A stretch of DNA of 64,000 nt. Source: Sphingomonadales bacterium (lineage in GTDB: Bacteria > Bacteroidota > Bacteroidia > Chitinophagales > Chitinophagaceae). The notes below the pieces were generated by a model, which had not been told where the DNA came from, ran no database searches, and worked only from the letters and a program-made list of their open reading frames with translations. Shown one piece after another: positions 1-9,148 of this stretch. The DNA lies in contig VHBB01000001.1 of NCBI GenBank assembly GCA_016872155.1, forward strand, positions 62,001 to 126,000, given 5' to 3'. The stretch's first letter is position 1. Each line of letters starts with the position of its first letter. Position numbers and translations under genes: made by a program.

Positions 1-2
1 AG

Positions 3-662
3 CAAATGATCGAAGACCTGCATAGCGGAAGGGCCAAGTACTCCTCTATTTTTAATTACCCCACACTCACCTGGGCCGATATGGGCGCTATAGGTTGGCT
101 GGTAGACGGAGCGGCCATTATGAACCAAGTGATGCTGACCCGTACTTCATACGGACCTTATGCAAGAGCAATGGTGCGAATCTGCAAAGAAGAGAGCTTT
201 CATCAGCGACAAGGCTTTGAAGTTTTACTGGTACTCTCGAAAGGAAGCGATGCACAAAAAGCCATGTGCCAAGATGCGATCAATCGCTGGTGGTGGCCGG
301 CCCTGATGATGTTCGGCCCCCGTGACGGAGAGAGCACCAACAGCGACATGAGCATGAAGTGGAAGATCAAGCGCAAGAGTAATGATGAACTTCGCCAGCA
401 ATTCGTAGATATGATCGCCGAGCAGGTCAAGCTGCTCAATATGACCCTTCCCGACGAGAAACTTCGCTGGAACGAAAGCAAAAAGCACTACGACTTTGGC
501 GAGATTGACTGGAATGAGTTCTGGCAAGTGGTCAAAGGAAACGGCCCCTGCAACAAAGAAAGATTGGCGGCCCGAAAGAAAGCCTGGGAAGATGGACGCT
601 GGGTGCGCGAAGCGGCCTCGGCCTACGCAGCGAAGCAAAAACAAAAACAACAAGCAGCCTGA
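3..662 (+). CDS. paaA: phenylacetyl-CoA epoxidase subunit PaaA (5' truncated by window edge)
   Basis: Catalytic alpha subunit of the multicomponent phenylacetyl-CoA 1,2-epoxidase, a ferritin-like diiron oxygenase that epoxidises the aromatic ring of phenylacetyl-CoA in the cytoplasm. About 219 residues are visible; family members are about 310-330 long, so roughly the first third lies outside the window and the internal ATG at position 6 is not the start. A diiron-type helix motif KEESFH is visible about 61-66 residues after that Met, followed by the typical [12 protein letters not shown] stretch. It is first in a rightward run with paaB (12 bp gap), paaC, paaD, paaG, paaI and paaY, as in known paa operons. 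The identification is firm; only the N-terminus is unseen. Confidence 0.95.
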   Translation, partial: QMIEDLHSGRAKYSSIFNYPTLTWADMGAIGWLVDGAAIMNQVMLTRTSYGPYARAMVRICKEESFHQRQGFEVLLVLSKGSDAQKAMCQDAINRWWWPALMMFGPRDGESTNSDMSMKWKIKRKSNDELRQQFVDMIAEQVKLLNMTLPDEKLRWNESKKHYDFGEIDWNEFWQVVKGNGPCNKERLAARKKAWEDGRWVREAASAYAAKQKQKQQAA

Positions 663-674
663 TAATTATTCATC

Positions 675-1037
675 ATGCAATTGATCAGAAAATTCTATTA
701 CGGCGATATTCCCGATGATGCCAGTGGTGCGGCCAAAGCGGGCCCGACACAACCGGCCTCTGATTGGCCCCTGTGGGAAGTATTTATTAGAAGCAAACAG
801 GGATTGGAGCATAAACACGTGGGTAGTCTGCATGCCGCCGATGCCAACATGGCCATCGAAAATGCAAGAGATGTCTACACTCGACGCAGCGAAGGCATTA
901 GCATTTGGGTCGTAGAGAGCAAACACATAAAAACAGCAGACCCCGAGGCCGCTGCCGAATTATACGAACCTGCGCAAGATAAGATCTATCGTCATCCTAC
1001 CTTTTATGATCTGCCCGACGAGATCAAACACATGTAA
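675..1037 (+). CDS. paaB: phenylacetyl-CoA epoxidase subunit PaaB
   Basis: Small non-catalytic subunit that bridges PaaAC heterodimers in the epoxidase complex. The 120-residue protein carries the family pattern WPLWEVFIRSKQGLEHKHVGSLHAADAN, in which a conserved aromatic and basic surface is followed by the helix with ENARDVYTRR. It lies 12 bp after paaA and 9 bp before paaC, so translational coupling within one mRNA is likely. The N-terminal extension of roughly 30 residues before WPLWEVF is longer than in the E. coli protein (95 residues), but this is common in Bacteroidota homologues. There is no catalytic centre to check; identity rests on sequence pattern and operon position. Confidence 0.93.
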   Translation: MQLIRKFYYGDIPDDASGAAKAGPTQPASDWPLWEVFIRSKQGLEHKHVGSLHAADANMAIENARDVYTRRSEGISIWVVESKHIKTADPEAAAELYEPAQDKIYRHPTFYDLPDEIKHM

Positions 1038-1046
1038 GTAACCGAC

Positions 1047-1793
1047 ATGACGAACGCTTCGCTTATTGATTTTACCCTTTATGTGGCCGACAGTACCCTT
1101 GTCTTAGCGCAACGTAATGGTGACTGGTGTGGTCACGGGCCTGTGCTGGAGCAAGACATTGCTATAACGAATGTTACACTCGATCTGATCGGACAGTCCC
1201 GCAGTTTTTATCAATATGCGGCACAATTGATCGGCAACGACTGCACCGAAGATCAACTGGCCTACTGGAGAAACGAAAGAGAATTCAAGAATGCATTGCT
1301 GTGTGAAAGACCCAATGGCGATTGGGCACAAACGATCTTACGACAAACCTTTTTTAGTTTCTACCAACGCGAGCTCTTTATGCAATTACTACAAGCAGCG
1401 GATACTACACTGTCGGCCATTGCCGAAAAATCGCTCAAAGAAGTGCGCTATCATTGCCGCTGGAGCAGCGAATGGGTCTGCCGATTAGGGGACGGCACCG
1501 AAGAGAGTCACCGTCGCTTACAAGTTGCAGTAGAGAATCTATGGCCGTATACAGGAGAACTTTTTATCGCCGCCCCCTACGAAACGGCGCTACAGATCGA
1601 TACAGATACGATTAAACGCAATTGGCTTGAGGCCCTCAGTACTCTTTTTGCAGCGGCCACCTTGCCCGCCCCTTCACTGACCGATACGTTTATGCAGACG
1701 GGTGGCAAGACCGGTCAACATACCGAAGCACTCGGTTATCTGCTGGCCGAATTGCAATACGTGCAACGCTCTTTTCCGGGGTGCGAGTGGTAA
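1047..1793 (+). CDS. paaC: phenylacetyl-CoA epoxidase subunit PaaC
   Basis: Structural beta subunit of the phenylacetyl-CoA epoxidase. It has the same ferritin-like fold as PaaA but without a functional diiron site, and it forms the PaaAC core. The 248-residue length matches the family (about 250). Recognisable stretches are LAQRNGDWCGHGPVLEQDIAI near residues 20-40, LDLIGQSRSFYQYA near 45-58, and KEVRYHCRWSSEWVCRLGDGTEES in the second half. It starts 9 bp after the paaB stop. The start ATG is the first in frame and fits family N-termini. Confidence 0.95.
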   Translation: MTNASLIDFTLYVADSTLVLAQRNGDWCGHGPVLEQDIAITNVTLDLIGQSRSFYQYAAQLIGNDCTEDQLAYWRNEREFKNALLCERPNGDWAQTILRQTFFSFYQRELFMQLLQAADTTLSAIAEKSLKEVRYHCRWSSEWVCRLGDGTEESHRRLQVAVENLWPYTGELFIAAPYETALQIDTDTIKRNWLEALSTLFAAATLPAPSLTDTFMQTGGKTGQHTEALGYLLAELQYVQRSFPGCEW

Positions 1794-1833
1794 CTATTTC
1801 GGCAGCGAATAATAGCTAATTAGAAAAAATTTT

Positions 1834-2337
1834 ATGAAAGCAGTAGCAGCAGACAATACCGAGTTACAGGACTGTTACGACTTGCTGGCCACGATCCATG
1901 ACCCCGAGATACCGGTACTTTCTATCTTGGACCTGGGTATCGTACGAGATGTTGAATTGCTACGCCCCCTGCAAGACGAAGGTCATATTCGCGTAACGAT
2001 CACGGCGACCTACACCGGATGTCCGGCCATGGACACCATTGCCCTGCTTATCAAGATGGCACTTCTTACGAAGGGATATAAAAAGGTAGAGATCGCTACG
2101 ACGATCGCCCCAGCCTGGACCACCGACTGGATGAGCGCAGCGGGAAAAGAAAAACTAAAGACGTACGGCATTGCTCCTCCCGATAAACGATTTGAGATAC
2201 CCGCCGACGGAATCGTTTGCCCGCAATGTGGCAGCAGTCATACCCGTTTGCTCAGTGAGTTTGGAAGCACGGCCTGTAAATCGCTGTTACAATGCAACGA
2301 CTGTGCCGAGCCCTTCGATTATTTTAAATGTCATTAG
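1834..2337 (+). CDS. paaD: phenylacetate pathway Fe-S/metal assembly protein PaaD (MIP18 family + zinc ribbon)
   Basis: Accessory protein thought to help mature the iron centres of the epoxidase system, probably those of PaaE or PaaA. The N-terminal half is a MIP18/DUF59 domain with IHDPEIPVLSILDLGIVRDV (residues 21-40) and the cysteine motif TGCPAMD (61-67). The C-terminal part (about 127-167) is the PaaD-specific metal-binding tail, with CPQC, a central Cys, CNDC and a final Cys. Length 167 equals the E. coli protein (165). Both cysteine groups are intact, so it is probably functional. It follows paaC after 40 bp in the same operon. Confidence 0.93.
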   Translation: MKAVAADNTELQDCYDLLATIHDPEIPVLSILDLGIVRDVELLRPLQDEGHIRVTITATYTGCPAMDTIALLIKMALLTKGYKKVEIATTIAPAWTTDWMSAAGKEKLKTYGIAPPDKRFEIPADGIVCPQCGSSHTRLLSEFGSTACKSLLQCNDCAEPFDYFKCH

Positions 2338-2375
2338 CCGATCGCAATAACTAACTTTATCGTAAACAGAAATGC

Positions 2376-3149
2376 ATGTCCTCTATTGTCGTTGAGATCA
2401 AAGACCAGGTGGCGCTGCTAACCCTTAACCGCCCCGAGAAATTCAATTCCTTTAACCGCGAGATGGCACTGCGGCTGCAACAAGAATTGGATGCTTGCCA
2501 ACGTAGCGCGGTGCGGGCGGTGATCATTACTGGCAGTGGAAAGGCCTTTTGTGCCGGTCAAGACCTGGGCGAAGTGGTCGATCCCGAAGGACCGGGCATG
2601 GCACGTATCTTAAAAGAACATTACAATCCGATCGTAACGCGAATTCGTGAACTGAATAAACCGGTGATCGCCGCGGTTAATGGAGTGGCCGCAGGGGCGG
2701 GGGCCAACCTGGCGCTCTGTGCCGATATTACCATGGCCGGCGAATCTGCCAGTTTTATACAAGCTTTTTCTAAAATAGGGCTCGTCCCCGATACCGGAGG
2801 GTCGTACTTCTTACCGAGACTCGTAGGCCTGCAACGAGCAACAGCACTCATGATGACCGGAGAAAAAGTTACGGCCACCCAAGCTGCAGCCATGGGCATG
2901 ATCTGGAAGGTCGTTGCAGATACCGATCTGTTACAACAAGCGGAGACCTTGGCTCAACAACTAGCCACGATGCCTACTACGGCATTGGGGCTTATCAAGC
3001 AACAACTCAAGGGTAGTTTTGAAAATTCCCTCGAAGAACAATTGCAACTCGAAGATCAACTGCAACAAAAAGCCGCGGGCACCGCTGATTTTAAAGAAGG
3101 CGTACAAGCTTTTCTAGAAAAGCGAACGCCCCGCTTTACAGGAGAATAA
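2376..3149 (+). CDS. paaG: 1,2-epoxyphenylacetyl-CoA isomerase PaaG (crotonase family)
   Basis: Crotonase-fold enzyme that isomerises 1,2-epoxyphenylacetyl-CoA to the oxepin form. Over 257 residues it shows the two oxyanion-hole regions, KAFCAGQDL (residues 56-64) and GVAAGAGANLALCAD (103-117), and the segment GLVPDTGGSYFLPRLVG, in which Asp139 corresponds to the catalytic Asp of PaaG-type isomerases rather than the Glu pair of true enoyl-CoA hydratases. That residue pattern and its place between paaD and paaI favour PaaG over PaaF/FadB-type hydratase, although crotonase-family specificity is hard to settle from sequence. It starts 38 bp after paaD. Confidence 0.87.
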   Translation: MSSIVVEIKDQVALLTLNRPEKFNSFNREMALRLQQELDACQRSAVRAVIITGSGKAFCAGQDLGEVVDPEGPGMARILKEHYNPIVTRIRELNKPVIAAVNGVAAGAGANLALCADITMAGESASFIQAFSKIGLVPDTGGSYFLPRLVGLQRATALMMTGEKVTATQAAAMGMIWKVVADTDLLQQAETLAQQLATMPTTALGLIKQQLKGSFENSLEEQLQLEDQLQQKAAGTADFKEGVQAFLEKRTPRFTGE

Positions 3150-3166
3150 CTTCTAAAATCATCTTT

Positions 3167-3598
3167 ATGTTATCTGCCGCCGATCAACTAGCCAACCGGG
3201 TCGTGACCCATATGATGAGCGAGGATCGCTTTTCGCAATGGCTGGGCATAACAGTACTGGACGTACGAGAGGGATATAGCCGTATTGAAATGACGATCAG
3301 ACCCGAGATGGTCAATGGGTTTGGGATCGTACATGGGGGCGTTAGCTTTTCGCTGGCCGACAGCGCCTTTGCCTTTGCTTGTAATAACCGTAACCAACTA
3401 TCCGTAGCGCTCGACACCTCTATAAATTTTACGCAACCGGTGCGAGTTGGAGACCACCTAACGGCCGAGGCCCGCGAGTTACATAATGGAAAAAGCACAG
3501 GACTTTACCAGATTAGTATCCATAATCAAGATCAAAAGTTGGTAGCCCAGTTCAAAGGACTTTGCTACCGCACCGATAAAAAACTCATTCACGAATAA
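3167..3598 (+). CDS. paaI: hotdog-fold acyl-CoA thioesterase PaaI
   Basis: Small cytoplasmic thioesterase, 143 residues, that hydrolyses hydroxyphenylacetyl-CoA-type intermediates and so releases CoA trapped in dead-end products. The hotdog signature GIVHGGVSFSLADSAFAFACN (residues 54-74) contains the HGG turn and the catalytic-position Asp65. Length and start agree with the PaaI family (about 140). It is placed 17 bp after paaG and 15 bp before paaY, matching the role of a rescue enzyme for the epoxidase pathway. Confidence 0.9.
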   Translation: MLSAADQLANRVVTHMMSEDRFSQWLGITVLDVREGYSRIEMTIRPEMVNGFGIVHGGVSFSLADSAFAFACNNRNQLSVALDTSINFTQPVRVGDHLTAEARELHNGKSTGLYQISIHNQDQKLVAQFKGLCYRTDKKLIHE

Positions 3599-3613
3599 CG
3601 AGTATAGCCATTT

Positions 3614-4213
3614 ATGTTTTATCAAGCCAATGGAATAAGACCTGTCGTAGATGCCAGCAGCTATGTGCACCCGCAAGCGGTGGTGATCGGTGCGGTAACG
3701 ATCGCTAAGAACTGCTATATAGGACCTGGTGCGGTATTACGGGGTGACTGGGGCGCCATTGAGATCGAAGAGGGATGCAACGTGCAAGAAAATTGTATCA
3801 TCCATATGTTTCCGGGACTCACGGTAAAATTATTGGCCGGGGCGCATATTGGCCATGGAGCGGTGATTCATGGTGCGATAATTGGGCGCAACTGTCTGGT
3901 GGGCATCAATAGCGTGATCATGGACCACGTAGTCTTGGGTGATGAGTCGATCGTGGGGGCGCTCACGTTTATTAAAGAAGGAGAACAGATCGCGCCGCGC
4001 AGTGTAGTGGTCGGAAATCCGGGCAAGGTTGTCAAGACTGTTACTGAAGAGATGCTGCGCTGGAAGACAGAAGGCACTACCCTTTACCAGCAATTGCCCC
4101 GGCATTGCTTTGAGGAGTTGAAAAAATGTACCCCGCTGCGAAAGCCACGCCGTCAAAAACCGCTTAGAAAACCCGCCTACCTGAGCTGGAAAAAAAAGCA
4201 ACAGATCAATTAA
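3614..4213 (+). CDS. paaY: PaaY-type left-handed beta-helix protein / thioesterase (gamma-carbonic anhydrase family)
   Basis: Hexapeptide-repeat protein of the gamma-class carbonic anhydrase fold. Known PaaY proteins are trimeric thioesterases that act on ring-hydroxylated CoA intermediates formed when the epoxide opens spontaneously. The 199-residue length matches (E. coli PaaY, 196). Isoleucine/valine hexapeptide repeats run from about residue 18 to 145, with metal-site histidines in ENCIIHMF and AHIGHGAVIHG. The tail is lysine/arginine-rich. Its TAA (4211-4213) overlaps the stop codon of the convergent TlpA-like gene, so the operon ends here with no visible hairpin terminator. Confidence 0.87.
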   Translation: MFYQANGIRPVVDASSYVHPQAVVIGAVTIAKNCYIGPGAVLRGDWGAIEIEEGCNVQENCIIHMFPGLTVKLLAGAHIGHGAVIHGAIIGRNCLVGINSVIMDHVVLGDESIVGALTFIKEGEQIAPRSVVVGNPGKVVKTVTEEMLRWKTEGTTLYQQLPRHCFEELKKCTPLRKPRRQKPLRKPAYLSWKKKQQIN

Positions 4214-5400
4214 CGCGGCAACAACTTATCTAAGGTGGCACTCAGATCATCGCCCCGTAGCGATTCGGCTACGATCTTTCCTTGTGGATCGATGAGTACG
4301 TTATACGGTATACCGGAAATCTGATAAAGAGATACCACCGCACTATCCCAGAATTTTAGATCGCTGACCTGTGTCCAGGTTAATCCGTCTTTCATAACGG
4401 CATTCATCCAATCGTCTTTGGCACCCGGCTGATCGAGTGAGACGCCCAGAACGGTAAAGTTTCTATTCTTAAATTGCTGATAGGCCTTGACCACCACCGG
4501 ATTTTCCATGCGACAAGGTTTACACCAACTGGCCCAAAAATCGACCAGTACATATTGGCCACGAAACGAACGCAAGCTGATCAGTTTTCCATTGGGATCA
4601 GGAAGACTAAACTCAGGGGCCGTTTGTCCGGTAAGCCCTTGCGGAGCCTGCTGCTGCTGCTTGATGATTGCATCGACCGCCCTTATGCCCTGATGAGTAG
4701 GAAAGCGACGAGCCAATGATGTTACCAAATTGGCCACCTCGGTATTGTCAAAGCCACGGAGCCCAAAAGCAGGGTTACCCGCCATGTTCTGATAATACCC
4801 CAAGATCATCATGGTAAGTGCCGGACTCTTGCAAGAAGTCAACGTCGATTGGGTATACGAATAAAGCGAGTCTGCTTTTTGTCTCAGTTGTGTAGCTTGT
4901 GTCTGTAGTAAACTGTTTTGGGCCGAGGTACGAACCCCGCTAAGCGTTTCTACACTATCGGTCAAGCGCCGCAACAGAAAGGCCTGCTGCAACTCGGTAT
5001 TAAAACGTAGCATGTATTGTTGTAATGCCTGGCTAGCCTCCGAGCCGCTAACCTCGTAACGATCGGGTAGCTGGCTGTTACCGGCCCCATAGAAGATATT
5101 CAATGTAATGTCCGCGGCATCATTGATAACCGAGGCGGCCGGATATTGTTGCTGGCCAACCCTAATGTTATATATCTTCTCTTCGGCGGCTGCCGTCTGC
5201 AATGTATAAACACCATCTTTTCCCAGTACAGCAGAGTCCACCACCTGTCGTTGCATGGTAGCCATAGGAACTTCTTCGAGGTAAACGGTCGCCTTACTGA
5301 TTCCGGTTATCTTTCCGCTTACAGAAAAAGAATTGCCCTGTTTTTTTCCGCAAGACAATAAAACAACAACGGCCAATACGCCACTATAAAATCTTTTCAT
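4210..5400 (-). CDS. TlpA/ResA-family thiol-disulfide oxidoreductase lipoprotein (DUF4369 type)
   Basis: Predicted periplasm-facing lipoprotein of 396 residues. The start at 5400 gives a lysine-free hydrophobic signal ending in the lipobox LLSC; an upstream in-frame extension exists but lies inside alaS and was rejected. The N-terminal part (GKITGISKATVYLEEVPM and following) looks like the DUF4369 module that often precedes thioredoxin domains in Bacteroidota. The C-terminal 130 residues form an AhpC-TSA/thioredoxin domain with active site WASWCKPC near residue 295 and the cis-proline region SGIPYNVLID. It is expected to reduce or isomerise disulfides in exported proteins; the specific partner is unknown. 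It begins 10 bp after alaS, so the two may be co-transcribed. Confidence 0.88.
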   Translation of the reverse strand: MKRFYSGVLAVVVLLSCGKKQGNSFSVSGKITGISKATVYLEEVPMATMQRQVVDSAVLGKDGVYTLQTAAAEEKIYNIRVGQQQYPAASVINDAADITLNIFYGAGNSQLPDRYEVSGSEASQALQQYMLRFNTELQQAFLLRRLTDSVETLSGVRTSAQNSLLQTQATQLRQKADSLYSYTQSTLTSCKSPALTMMILGYYQNMAGNPAFGLRGFDNTEVANLVTSLARRFPTHQGIRAVDAIIKQQQQAPQGLTGQTAPEFSLPDPNGKLISLRSFRGQYVLVDFWASWCKPCRMENPVVVKAYQQFKNRNFTVLGVSLDQPGAKDDWMNAVMKDGLTWTQVSDLKFWDSAVVSLYQISGIPYNVLIDPQGKIVAESLRGDDLSATLDKLLPR

Positions 5401-5410
5401 GTGCTTTGAT

Positions 5411-8026
5411 TTAAAGAAGTGCCTGAACAGCCGTAATAACTTCGGAAAGCCTTGAGGCATCTTGACCCCCGGCGGTGGCCAGTGTCTTTTGTCCGCCTCC
5501 GCCACCTTTAATAAGAGGAGCGACCACGGTTTTAATGATCGAATTGGCATCGAGCGAAGAGGTCTTAAGCAATTCCTCTGCAACACTCACCGCAACAAAG
5601 GGCTTTGCATCGATCAGCGCCGTCACAACGACCACCAGATTCTCTTTTTTTCCGCGCAGCTCCAGACAACATTTCTTAAGGGCATCCGGAGTGGAAACCA
5701 CTACCTGCTCACCGATAAAATGAGTGGCTCCCATTTTTTTAATTTGTCCGGCCAAGCGTTCGCATAGAGCCGTCAATTCTTTTTGTTCAAATTGCTCTAG
5801 CCGTTGACGCAGCAGGGTCTGTTCTTGTTGCAACTGTTCAATGGCCTTCGTAAGATCTTTGGGATGCTTGAGCAGCTCTTTCAGTGATTGGAGCGTATGG
5901 GCCGTAGCACGTACTTGATCGATGGCAGGTTGTCCGCAAACGGCCTCTACCCTACGCACGCCAGCCGCCACGGCCGATTCAGCAAGCAGAGAGAAAAGAC
6001 CCAGTGCTCCGGTAGCTCCCACATGCGTACCTCCACATAACTCTACCGAATAAGCAGGATCGGTAATGACCACTCTTACCTTGTCTCCATATTTTTCGCC
6101 GAACAAAGCCATGGCCCCAAGTTGTAAGGCCTCGTCTTTGGCCATGGTCTTAATGACCACCGGTATATTTTCTCTGATCTTAGTATTGACAATGGTTTCG
6201 ATCTGCAAGAGTTCGTCGGCCGTAACTTTTGCAAAATGCGAAAAGTCGAATCGTAGATGAGCCGCCTCTACTAACGAACCTTTTTGAGCGACATGGGTAC
6301 CGAGCACTTGGCGAAGGGCCGCATGCAACAGATGCGTGGCCGTATGATGAGCGGCCGTTTGCTGACGCAAGTGCGCATCTACCGAGGCTATGACCGCATT
6401 GGTTACCACCGCAGGCATCTCTACTGTATAATGAACAATCAGGTCATTGTCTTTTTTAGTATCGACCACAGCAATGGTCTGGTCGCCGAAGCGTAACCAA
6501 CCGGTATCGCCGACCTGCCCGCCACTCTCGGCATAAAATGGCGTTACGCTCAAAACCCACTGATAGCCCTCTTTCCCTTTGGCCGTAACCTTTCTGTACT
6601 TGAGTACTTGTGCGGGGGTCTCGAGTTGCTCATAGCCGACGAACTGATTAGCGCCTTCTTGCAAGACGGTCCAATCGCCGGCATCCACAGCTGTGGCCGC
6701 ACGGCTACGCTCTTTTTGTTGTTTCATCTCTACCTCAAACCCAGCCTCGTCTACACGCAGTCCTTGTTCGGAAGCGATAAGTCGGGTCAGATCGATCGGA
6801 AATCCATAGGTATCGTAGAGTTCAAAGGCGGCAGTCCCTGCGATCGTTCCCTCTTTTGTCGCTTGTACGATATCGTCAATGCGACGAAGTCCTTTTTCGA
6901 GGGTGCGCAAGAAAGCCTCTTCTTCTTCGCGCACCACGCGAGCCACAAATTCGACTTGCTGCTGCAATTCAGGAAACACGTCTTTGAACTGAGTTGCCAA
7001 CACGGGCACTAGTTGCGTAAGTAAGGGTTGACGATAATTCAAATACGAGTAATAATAGCGAACGGCACGGCGAAGAATGCGTCTGATCACGTATCCCGCT
7101 CCGGTATTAGAGGGGAGCTGCCCGTCGGCAATGGTAAATCCGATGGCGCGAATATGATCGGCGATAACCCGAAAGGCAACGGCCTGCTTGGTATCGGACC
7201 CATCATAGCGGACCTCGCAAATTTTTTCGGTAGCACCAATGGTACCCGTAAATATATCTGTATCGTAATTAGAGGTCTTCCCCTGCAATACACGTACCAA
7301 CCGTTCCAATCCCATTCCTGTATCGACATGCGTGGCGGGCAAGGGTTCGAGACTACCGTCTTTTTTTCGATTGAATTGAATAAACACGTTGTTCCAGATC
7401 TCAATGACCTGGGGATGATCTTTGTTGACCAATTCGCGGCCCGGCACTTGCTTTCTCTCTTCGTCGGGTCGGCAGTCAATATGGATCTCGCTACAAGGAC
7501 CACAAGGCCCGGTATCGCCCATCTCCCAAAAATTATCTTTCTTATTGCCAAAGACAATATGATCGTCAGGCAGCAGTGTCTTCCATTTTGCCAGCGCTAT
7601 TGTAGAGGGAGGGATGTTCTCGTTACGATCGCCTTCGAAGACCGTCGCGTATAATCGATCTTTGGGAATTTTATATACGTCGGTCAGCAATTGCCAACTC
7701 CATTCAATGGCTTCGTTCTTGAAATAATCACCAAAGCTCCAGTTACCGAGCATCTCGAACATGGTGTGATGATAGGTATCTACCCCCACTTCTTCGAGAT
7801 CGTTATGCTTACCGCTAACGCGGAGACATTTTTGGGTATCGACCGCCCGAGAATAAGGGGCCTTTTTATTGCCCAGAAAATAATCCTTGAACTGGTTCAT
7901 GCCCGCGTTGGTAAACATGAGTGTAGGATCGTTCTTGACCACAATGGGGGCAGAGGGCACGATAGTATGTCCCTTAGAAGCGAAAAAATCGAGAAAGGCC
8001 TTGCGTATTTCGAACGAGGTCATCAT
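5411..8026 (-). CDS. alaS: alanyl-tRNA synthetase
   Basis: Charges tRNA-Ala with alanine and hydrolyses mischarged Ser/Gly-tRNA. The 871-residue protein is the usual length. It begins with the class II core (FEIRKAFLDFFASKGHTIVPSAPIV, then TFTNAGMNQFKDYFLG-like sequence). The editing domain has HHTATHLLHAAL near residue 560 and CGGTHVGATG near 665, which together supply the zinc ligands. The C-terminal DHHA1/C-Ala part ends with GGGGGQKTLATAGG. Two adjacent ATGs (8026 and 8023) are possible starts. The gene is divergent from the M23 peptidase at 8104 and sits upstream of the TlpA-like gene. Confidence 0.98.
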   Translation of the reverse strand: MMTSFEIRKAFLDFFASKGHTIVPSAPIVVKNDPTLMFTNAGMNQFKDYFLGNKKAPYSRAVDTQKCLRVSGKHNDLEEVGVDTYHHTMFEMLGNWSFGDYFKNEAIEWSWQLLTDVYKIPKDRLYATVFEGDRNENIPPSTIALAKWKTLLPDDHIVFGNKKDNFWEMGDTGPCGPCSEIHIDCRPDEERKQVPGRELVNKDHPQVIEIWNNVFIQFNRKKDGSLEPLPATHVDTGMGLERLVRVLQGKTSNYDTDIFTGTIGATEKICEVRYDGSDTKQAVAFRVIADHIRAIGFTIADGQLPSNTGAGYVIRRILRRAVRYYYSYLNYRQPLLTQLVPVLATQFKDVFPELQQQVEFVARVVREEEEAFLRTLEKGLRRIDDIVQATKEGTIAGTAAFELYDTYGFPIDLTRLIASEQGLRVDEAGFEVEMKQQKERSRAATAVDAGDWTVLQEGANQFVGYEQLETPAQVLKYRKVTAKGKEGYQWVLSVTPFYAESGGQVGDTGWLRFGDQTIAVVDTKKDNDLIVHYTVEMPAVVTNAVIASVDAHLRQQTAAHHTATHLLHAALRQVLGTHVAQKGSLVEAAHLRFDFSHFAKVTADELLQIETIVNTKIRENIPVVIKTMAKDEALQLGAMALFGEKYGDKVRVVITDPAYSVELCGGTHVGATGALGLFSLLAESAVAAGVRRVEAVCGQPAIDQVRATAHTLQSLKELLKHPKDLTKAIEQLQQEQTLLRQRLEQFEQKELTALCERLAGQIKKMGATHFIGEQVVVSTPDALKKCCLELRGKKENLVVVVTALIDAKPFVAVSVAEELLKTSSLDANSIIKTVVAPLIKGGGGGQKTLATAGGQDASRLSEVITAVQALL

Positions 8027-8039
8027 GGGGGGTAAATGC

Positions 8040-8047
8040 TATATTTG
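8040..8047 (+). promoter_or_regulatory. candidate -7 promoter element for the M23 peptidase
   Basis: TATATTTG matches the Bacteroidota -7 consensus TAnnTTTG. It is 57 bp before the ATG at 8104, in the divergent alaS-M23 interval. No clear TTTG -33 element was found at the expected distance, so this is a weak call. Confidence 0.35.
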
Positions 8048-8103
8048 TCTATGTCGCAATGCTGGCAAAGGTAAGGCAATATTAAACGCAGCTGCGCTTT
8101 GGG

Positions 8104-9075
8104 ATGAAGAAGGTAAAGTACTTTTATAACACCAACACGCTTCGCTATGAGCGACTCGAAACCCCCTTGCGGGTAAAGCTGTTGCGTGTTTTCGGATTTG
8201 TCGCCTCGGCATTGGTAACCGCAGCGCTTATTGCTTATCTGGCCTTTCGATTTATTGGTTCTCCCAAAGAAAAAATGCTGGAACTTCAAAATCGCGAGAT
8301 CAGAGAAGATTATGTTGCCTTGGCCGAACAGGTGCAACAGTTGGAGCTTCAAATGAAAGAGCTCGAAAAAAGGGACAACGAAGTGTACCGTGCGATCTTC
8401 GAAGCCACCCCTATTCCCGACAGTGCACGCGCTCAAGAGATGGCCACCCAACTGGAAATTGAAAAAGTAGAGAAGCTGGGCACACGCGAACTCGTGACCT
8501 CTGTCTCAAAGACCATCCAGGCCCTGGTAACCCGTATACAGGCACAGCGAACCTCGTATCAAGAAGTGGCACAACTGATCAAAGACAAAGAAAAATTATT
8601 GGCACATACCCCGGCCATTCAGCCCGTTAGCAATAAAAATTTGAACCGGATTGCCTCGGGTTTTGGTTACCGGGTAGACCCGATATATAAGACCACCAAG
8701 TTGCATGCCGGATTGGATTTTACGGCTCCACAAGGCACGCCCATCTATGCGACCGCCAATGGCAGGGTCGAGACCGCTGGCAATACCGGAGATGGCTATG
8801 GTCGTCATGTGATCATCAACCATGGCTATGGATACAAAACACTCTACGCTCATATGGTCAGGGTCAAGGCAAGGGCAGGCCAGAACATCAAACGCGGAGA
8901 GGTAATTGGATGGGTAGGAAGCACCGGAAAGTCTACCGGCCCCCATTGTCACTATGAGGTTATCAAAAATGGCAGGCCCATTGATCCCATCTACTTTTTC
9001 TACAACGATCTGACCCCTGCACAATTTGACCGCATTCTAAAGCAGGCGGCCGCTTCGAACCAGAGTCTCGATTAA
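8104..9075 (+). CDS. M23 family (LytM-type) peptidoglycan endopeptidase with N-terminal membrane anchor and coiled coil
   Basis: Envelope protein of 323 residues. A short basic cytoplasmic N-terminus is followed by one transmembrane helix (about 36-56), a coiled-coil segment rich in Glu/Lys/Gln (about 60-95), and a C-terminal M23 zinc-peptidase domain. The domain has the ligand pair HAGLDF (H and D) and HCHYEV, the second HxH, so it should be an active endopeptidase that cleaves cross-linking peptides in peptidoglycan. The architecture resembles MepM/YebA-like or sporulation SpoIIQ-like anchored LytM enzymes. The ATG at 8104 is the first in frame. It is divergent from alaS. Confidence 0.9.
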   Translation: MKKVKYFYNTNTLRYERLETPLRVKLLRVFGFVASALVTAALIAYLAFRFIGSPKEKMLELQNREIREDYVALAEQVQQLELQMKELEKRDNEVYRAIFEATPIPDSARAQEMATQLEIEKVEKLGTRELVTSVSKTIQALVTRIQAQRTSYQEVAQLIKDKEKLLAHTPAIQPVSNKNLNRIASGFGYRVDPIYKTTKLHAGLDFTAPQGTPIYATANGRVETAGNTGDGYGRHVIINHGYGYKTLYAHMVRVKARAGQNIKRGEVIGWVGSTGKSTGPHCHYEVIKNGRPIDPIYFFYNDLTPAQFDRILKQAAASNQSLD

Positions 9076-9148
9076 GAAAGCCCTAGTTTTCCACAGCATA
9101 GGCAAACTGATACAATGGGGAGGTCCTTTATTATCTTTACAATACCGT

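Noticed and set aside
5401-5586. N-terminal extension of the TlpA-like protein
   Set aside because: It lies inside alaS and would bury the lipoprotein signal that starts at 5400.
7028-7654. 208-codon plus-strand frame inside alaS
   Set aside because: It is a shadow of the alaS reading frame; alaS motifs are complete on the minus strand.
9087-9095. TTTTCCACA upstream of the MerR gene as a DnaA box
   Set aside because: It deviates from TTATNCACA and has no second box or AT-rich tract nearby.
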